DNA of 64,000 nucleotides, taken from Gavia stellata (Eukaryota > Chordata > Aves > Gaviiformes > Gaviidae). Position numbers and translations under genes: made by a program. This document shows positions 60,125 through 64,000 of this stretch, piece by piece; within the stretch, counting starts at the first letter, position 1; every line of letters starts with the position of its first letter. The notes under the pieces are model-generated. The model did not search any database. It saw only the letters and a list, made by a program, of their open reading frames with translations, and was not told the DNA's origin. The DNA is taken from positions 14,089,001 through 14,153,000 of the forward strand of contig NC_082611.1 in NCBI RefSeq assembly GCF_030936135.1, read 5' to 3'.

Positions 60125-62479
60125 GATATAGCCAAACTTCCATTTCCTTGTCCCCCCTAAAGAGCCCTAGCGACCATAAGGACTACTTGTGGAAGAAAAT
60201 GCTAATCGATACAGAGATGGCCCAGCCTGTCCCTGAATCAGGCTGAATGGTTTTTGTAGCTCTCACTGTGAGGCACTTAAAATGTCTGCTGTTATATTTA
60301 CCGTGAGGACAGTTTGCCTCTCCAGTCATTTGTTCTAACAGGACACTGGGAACATATCAGTTACAGACCAACAGACATTGGTCCCTCTGTGACAGTTCCC
60401 AAGTGCTTGTCAGACTCCCATCCTCGCTGATGTGCACGAGCACAGCCCGGTACAGGAGGATCCAACAACGTAATAGCATTAACTGCTTGGTTAAGTCCAC
60501 CCATGTGGTGAGGATGACACTGGTGCAGAATGAAAGGTCTGAGATAAACAGCAACTCAGGTGTAGACGGAATAAAAAAAGCTAATAAAGGGAAATTCTAA
60601 AAGGGTGGGTCTGGAGGAAGAAGGTGAAAGTGAACATTATGAAAATGAAACCAAGAGAGGCTTTATCTCAACAAAATTTAGTTTTATGTATACAGCAGTA
60701 TTTATCTTGTGCATAAAAGCCCTCCCAGGGGTGCTGCAAGGAATACCCTAGAGTAATGCAACACCTAATTATCACTATTACAAAACAATGAAAGACAATG
60801 TTAATGCCAAACATATAAAGCGGATACAAAGTTTAATTTTTAATACTTTTCAGTGCATTCCCATGAAATTTCAGATCCCCAGAAGCAAGCAAAATACAAA
60901 TGCAGCCTTACAAGTATAACACAGTGGTTTACTTCTGCTAGAAACAGGCTAGCTGCCATCTGAATATTCTGGTTGCCCCAGATGGTAATTTGAGACCTAT
61001 GACTATCTATGAATTCATGTCAAATATTTTTGGCTGAACAAAAGACTATATTGAAACATTCTAATGCTATGTGAACTGTTTGAAACTACATTTCCCTGAT
61101 GAACTGAAAATTAGAAGCAACATAAACCAGGTTAATAAGGGACTGCTAGTCTGAGGCCCTGAAGCATGAGCAATCTGAGATGAAGTTCCAGAGACCGTGG
61201 ACAGGACACATTCTCATGTGACACAACTGCTGCTTTTGCACACACCTGGTTGGCATAATGAGCACTTGGCACAAATGAAAACTAGCTACTACAAAGCAGG
61301 GAAAACATGAAAAAGATTTAGCAACCACTCTTGCAAGGAGATGTCACATGATTCCAGATTATCAGCAGGCCAGCCTGAAAAAGAAGCAGGCATTGTACTT
61401 TTACAGGTGTAACATACAGGGAAATTGCCGAAACTGCTCTCAAAGAACTGCAATTCCCAGAACTGACAACCCCAAAGATCATACAAATACTTAAAGTGAA
61501 GCATTAAACAGGGTCTTGTCGGCTGAGTGGCATGTCTGTTAAACCTTCTAAAGCAACACAATCAACTACTGTCAGAAAATTCAGATTCATATTTGTGTCA
61601 ACATTTGTGCTCTCCAGTGTCAGCTCAGATATCCTCTTCTATGCTTGTCTCCTGAAATGATTAGTAGACCTTGGGAGAGTGAAAGCTATTTTTGTGAGCA
61701 GCAGGTTCTGATATTGTAAAATGAATCCACTCTGCATTCCTTTGAAATCTGGTGACAGGTGGGATTTTAATAAAAAATGGCTGGCATTTCATGGAGATGG
61801 GGAAAAAGTAGGGACTCTACACCGAAGGCTGCATTTTTCAAAGGCACTTCAATCTCTGCAGCAGAGATGGATCCACAGTGCCCACGTAAACTCCTTATGC
61901 GAGTCTAGCAGTTTGCTCCACGAGGTGGGAGTTGTGTTGCTTGCCCAGCCTTGGTGTACACCGTCGCATTTGGTCCTTGCCTCCAGAAGAGGATAACGTG
62001 GAGTGGGGTTAGCACAGGGGCTGGGCTGGAGGTGTGCAAATGCCTGCGTGTGCAAAGCTGCGGGAGCAGATTTGGTGAGGCTGACTTTGGAGACCTACCA
62101 CCACCTACTCCGCGTGGTCTTCACAGCACAACGCCGGTTTGGGGATGCTTCCAGGACTAAAGCAGGCAGAGGGCTAGAAAGAGTGAGCTGGGCGCAGGCA
62201 GGACCTAATGCTGGAGCAGAATAGGTGCCAGCCCTGTTTCAGAAGGGAGACTGTGTGGCCATGTGAGTGCAACACAAGCCTGGGCTCCCTAGCTGGTGCT
62301 AATGAGGGAAGAGCCATGCTCCTTGTGCCTGCTTTTCTGGCTGTGACAACACAGAACCTCTTTAAGTGGAATTAGAAGCCCTTCCTGCCCTTAATATGCG
62401 TGAGAACAAATTGAGTTTCTTTAGCAAGATACTCTCATTTTGTGAAACTTCAAAGAAAGCTCAAACTCCCTGTTTCTTC

Positions 62480-62700
62480 ACGAATAACCCAGTTTGAGTA
62501 TTATAATATTAATAAATGCATTAGAACTATTTTTAAGTAAGCAAAGACTGGATGATAGTCATCCAAATTAATGAAGGGTATGAACTTAAAATTGATTATG
62601 TAAACTGCACTAAATCCCTGCACAGATTTAATGATTTAAATTCAAATTTAATTTAGATTTAACTCAAACACTAACTTGAATTACAGCCACTTTAATTCTG
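62480..62700. promoter_or_regulatory. Candidate regulatory block, AT-rich with TAAT sites
   Basis: Non-repetitive AT-rich sequence with repeated TAAT/ATTA and TTTAAT cores (CAAATTAATGAAG, AAATTGATTATG, GATTTAATGATTTAAATTC). No transposon structure is seen. This is a motif-density observation only. Confidence 0.25.
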
Positions 62701-63112
62701 AATGAGAGTGCCCTGAATGGGCTTTAGTATAGGTTAACAAATCTGCTCTGTGCAAAGATTTTCTTAAACTGCGTTGTTTTTTCTTAATGTCATTAAGTCA
62801 GTAGTCAGAGTGAATACACTGGGCTCTGAGAGAGAGCCTATGCTTGGAAATGGAGGATGACTCACCAAAATGCATAAACAGCCCCCAGCTGTAAGTATTG
62901 GGGAAAAACTCACATTTTTTAGGCTAATTGAATCCCTCAAAGAGAGCTTAGTCTTGCACCTTTTGAAAGAAGAGGAATTCCCTTCTCTGGTGTGCAGGAC
63001 AGTGGGCTGAGGCCTTGAATCTCCCCCTTTTACCAGTATGCTCTCCCCTGAGGACAGAAATGAAAAGGAAAGAAAGTTCCTGTGTTACCAATTCCCTTTA
63101 TTGGAGTCCCTA

Positions 63113-63140
63113 AAAAACCAAAACCAAAACCAAAACAAAG
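63113..63140. repeat. (AAAACC)n short tandem repeat
   Basis: About four imperfect AAAACC units, followed by A-rich sequence. Confidence 0.85.
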
Positions 63141-63483
63141 AAGCAAAGGAAAACTTGACTGTTGCAGAGGAGAGACGCTCCAGATTTTCCTCTGTTGCAA
63201 GACATTTGTTTCTCCTACTTAAATATCGGTATTTATCACCGGTATTTCTCATACACCCTTTCAGTTCACTGACCAGGGAAGGCCATCAGTGTGTTTCTGA
63301 CGGGTTCCTCCCCGGGGGCAGGCTGGTGCGCGCAGCAGACGGTGCAGCAGAGCCGTGTGCTTCTGTGTGCTCTGGATCTGACTTTCTCCACTGCACTTCA
63401 GCTGCTGCAATCACCCAGCTGGACCTCGTGCCAGGTTACCCCATGGTGGAAACCTAGCACTGTCCTGGGGGTCCCTCCCCAGG

Positions 63484-64000
63484 TGTTGGCACTGGGGGCT
63501 GCGGGGCCTCTGTGAGGAGCGGGCGGGGCCGCCCTGTGCCGGACACAGCTGGTTCCGGCTGGTTCCCCAATGGCCCCGCCACAGGGCACAGCTGAGCCCC
63601 TCAGCGAGGCCGGTGGGACTTCTGGGAAAACAGATTTAAGAAAGGGCAAAACCCTGCCCAGGTGGTGAGGGAGGCAGTGTGAGGCACTGGGGTGACTGTG
63701 GTGGAGCAGGGGAACAGCGTGAGGAGGAAGGAGTGGAGAGAGGAGCTGTTATGGGCTGAGCACAGCCTGCACGCCTCACCCCCCTGCGCTGCTTGGGGCG
63801 AGGGGACAGGAGGCAGAGGAGTCCAGGATGAAGGCGTGAAGTTGAGGTCAGTGAAGAAGGGGGTTATGGGATGTGAGTGTGTTTCAGTTTTTGTCTTTGT
63901 TTCTGGCAATCCTACTCTGTTTTTAATTGGCAATAAATTAGATTATCTTTCTACAAGTGAAGTCTGTTTTGCCTGTGATGGTAATTGGTAGGTGATTTCC
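63484..64000 (+). mobile_element. Probable avian endogenous retrovirus LTR, cut by the window edge
   Basis: A GC-rich start contains GTGCCGGACACAGCTGGTTC and GCTGAGCCCCTCAGCGA. A TATA-like element follows (CAGATTTAAGAAAGGG, about 63631-63646), then CCCCTGCGCTGCTTGGGGCG. An AATAAATTAGATT signal lies at 63932, followed by GTCTGTTTTGCCTGTGATGG and TAATTGGTAGGTGATTTCC. This order matches an LTR family I know from many bird genomes, in plus orientation. The 5' boundary is approximate (a TG at 63484 is a guess) and the 3' end lies outside. No retroviral gene is seen in the window, so it may be a solo LTR. The family name is not certain. Confidence 0.6.

Larger units (their letters stand above)
59034..63480. 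other. Intergenic, 59.0-63.5 kb
   Basis: No gene is recognised. It contains a compound microsatellite (60088-60124), an AT-rich block at about 62480-62700 with homeodomain-type sites, and an (AAAACC)n patch at 63113-63140. Open frames near the right edge show no known domain. Confidence 0.65.

Noticed and set aside
60061..60126. Isoleucine-run peptide
   Set aside because: It is the translation of the (ATC)n(ATT)n microsatellite.
63038..63457. 139-codon frame near the right edge
   Set aside because: It starts in A-rich simple sequence (AAAACC) and ends just before the LTR-like element. Composition changes along it and no domain is seen.

Overview
This is vertebrate nuclear DNA, almost certainly from a bird. 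There is no bacterial or viral gene layout. The genes are split by GT-AG introns, two CpG islands mark promoters, and the DNA between genes is AT-leaning and non-coding. The bird assignment rests on gene and intron size, on very old sauropsid-type MITE, MIR-like and L2/L3-like repeat remnants, and on an LTR-like sequence at the right edge that I recognise as a family common in bird genomes. A close sauropsid relative cannot be excluded from the sequence alone.

Left part (about 0.2-14.5 kb, minus strand): the complete METTL22 gene, a class I SAM-dependent lysine methyltransferase of the METTL21-like family. I reconstructed 11 coding exons (405 codons plus continuity checks at every junction). 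The promoter CpG island lies at about 13.6-14.5 kb, and the stop codon is at 2410-2412. A 3' UTR of uncertain length runs toward the left edge.

Middle (about 14.5-25.5 kb): the intergenic space between two divergent genes. No gene could be supported there.

25.5-40.4 kb, plus strand: the complete TMEM114 gene, a four-pass claudin/CACNG-like membrane glycoprotein linked to the eye lens in mammals. It has four coding exons (211 aa). The first exon lies in a CpG island whose intronic part holds five uninterrupted GGGGCC units. Intron 2 is large (9.3 kb).

40.4-63.5 kb: a long non-coding stretch with fossil repeats, a few small tandem duplications and two AT-rich blocks that look like candidate conserved regulatory elements. 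From about 63.5 kb to the end there is a probable endogenous retrovirus LTR in plus orientation, cut by the window edge.

METTL22 and TMEM114 are also neighbours in human (16p13.2), so this is conserved synteny. On that basis ABAT is expected beyond the left edge and RBFOX1 beyond the right edge. The two genes are not known to act together: one is a broadly expressed methyltransferase, the other a tissue-restricted membrane protein. I found no new biological system here. The most noteworthy items are the METTL22 start/promoter architecture, a duplicated block flanking METTL22 exon 9, the GGGGCC repeat in TMEM114, the candidate regulatory blocks, and the LTR.
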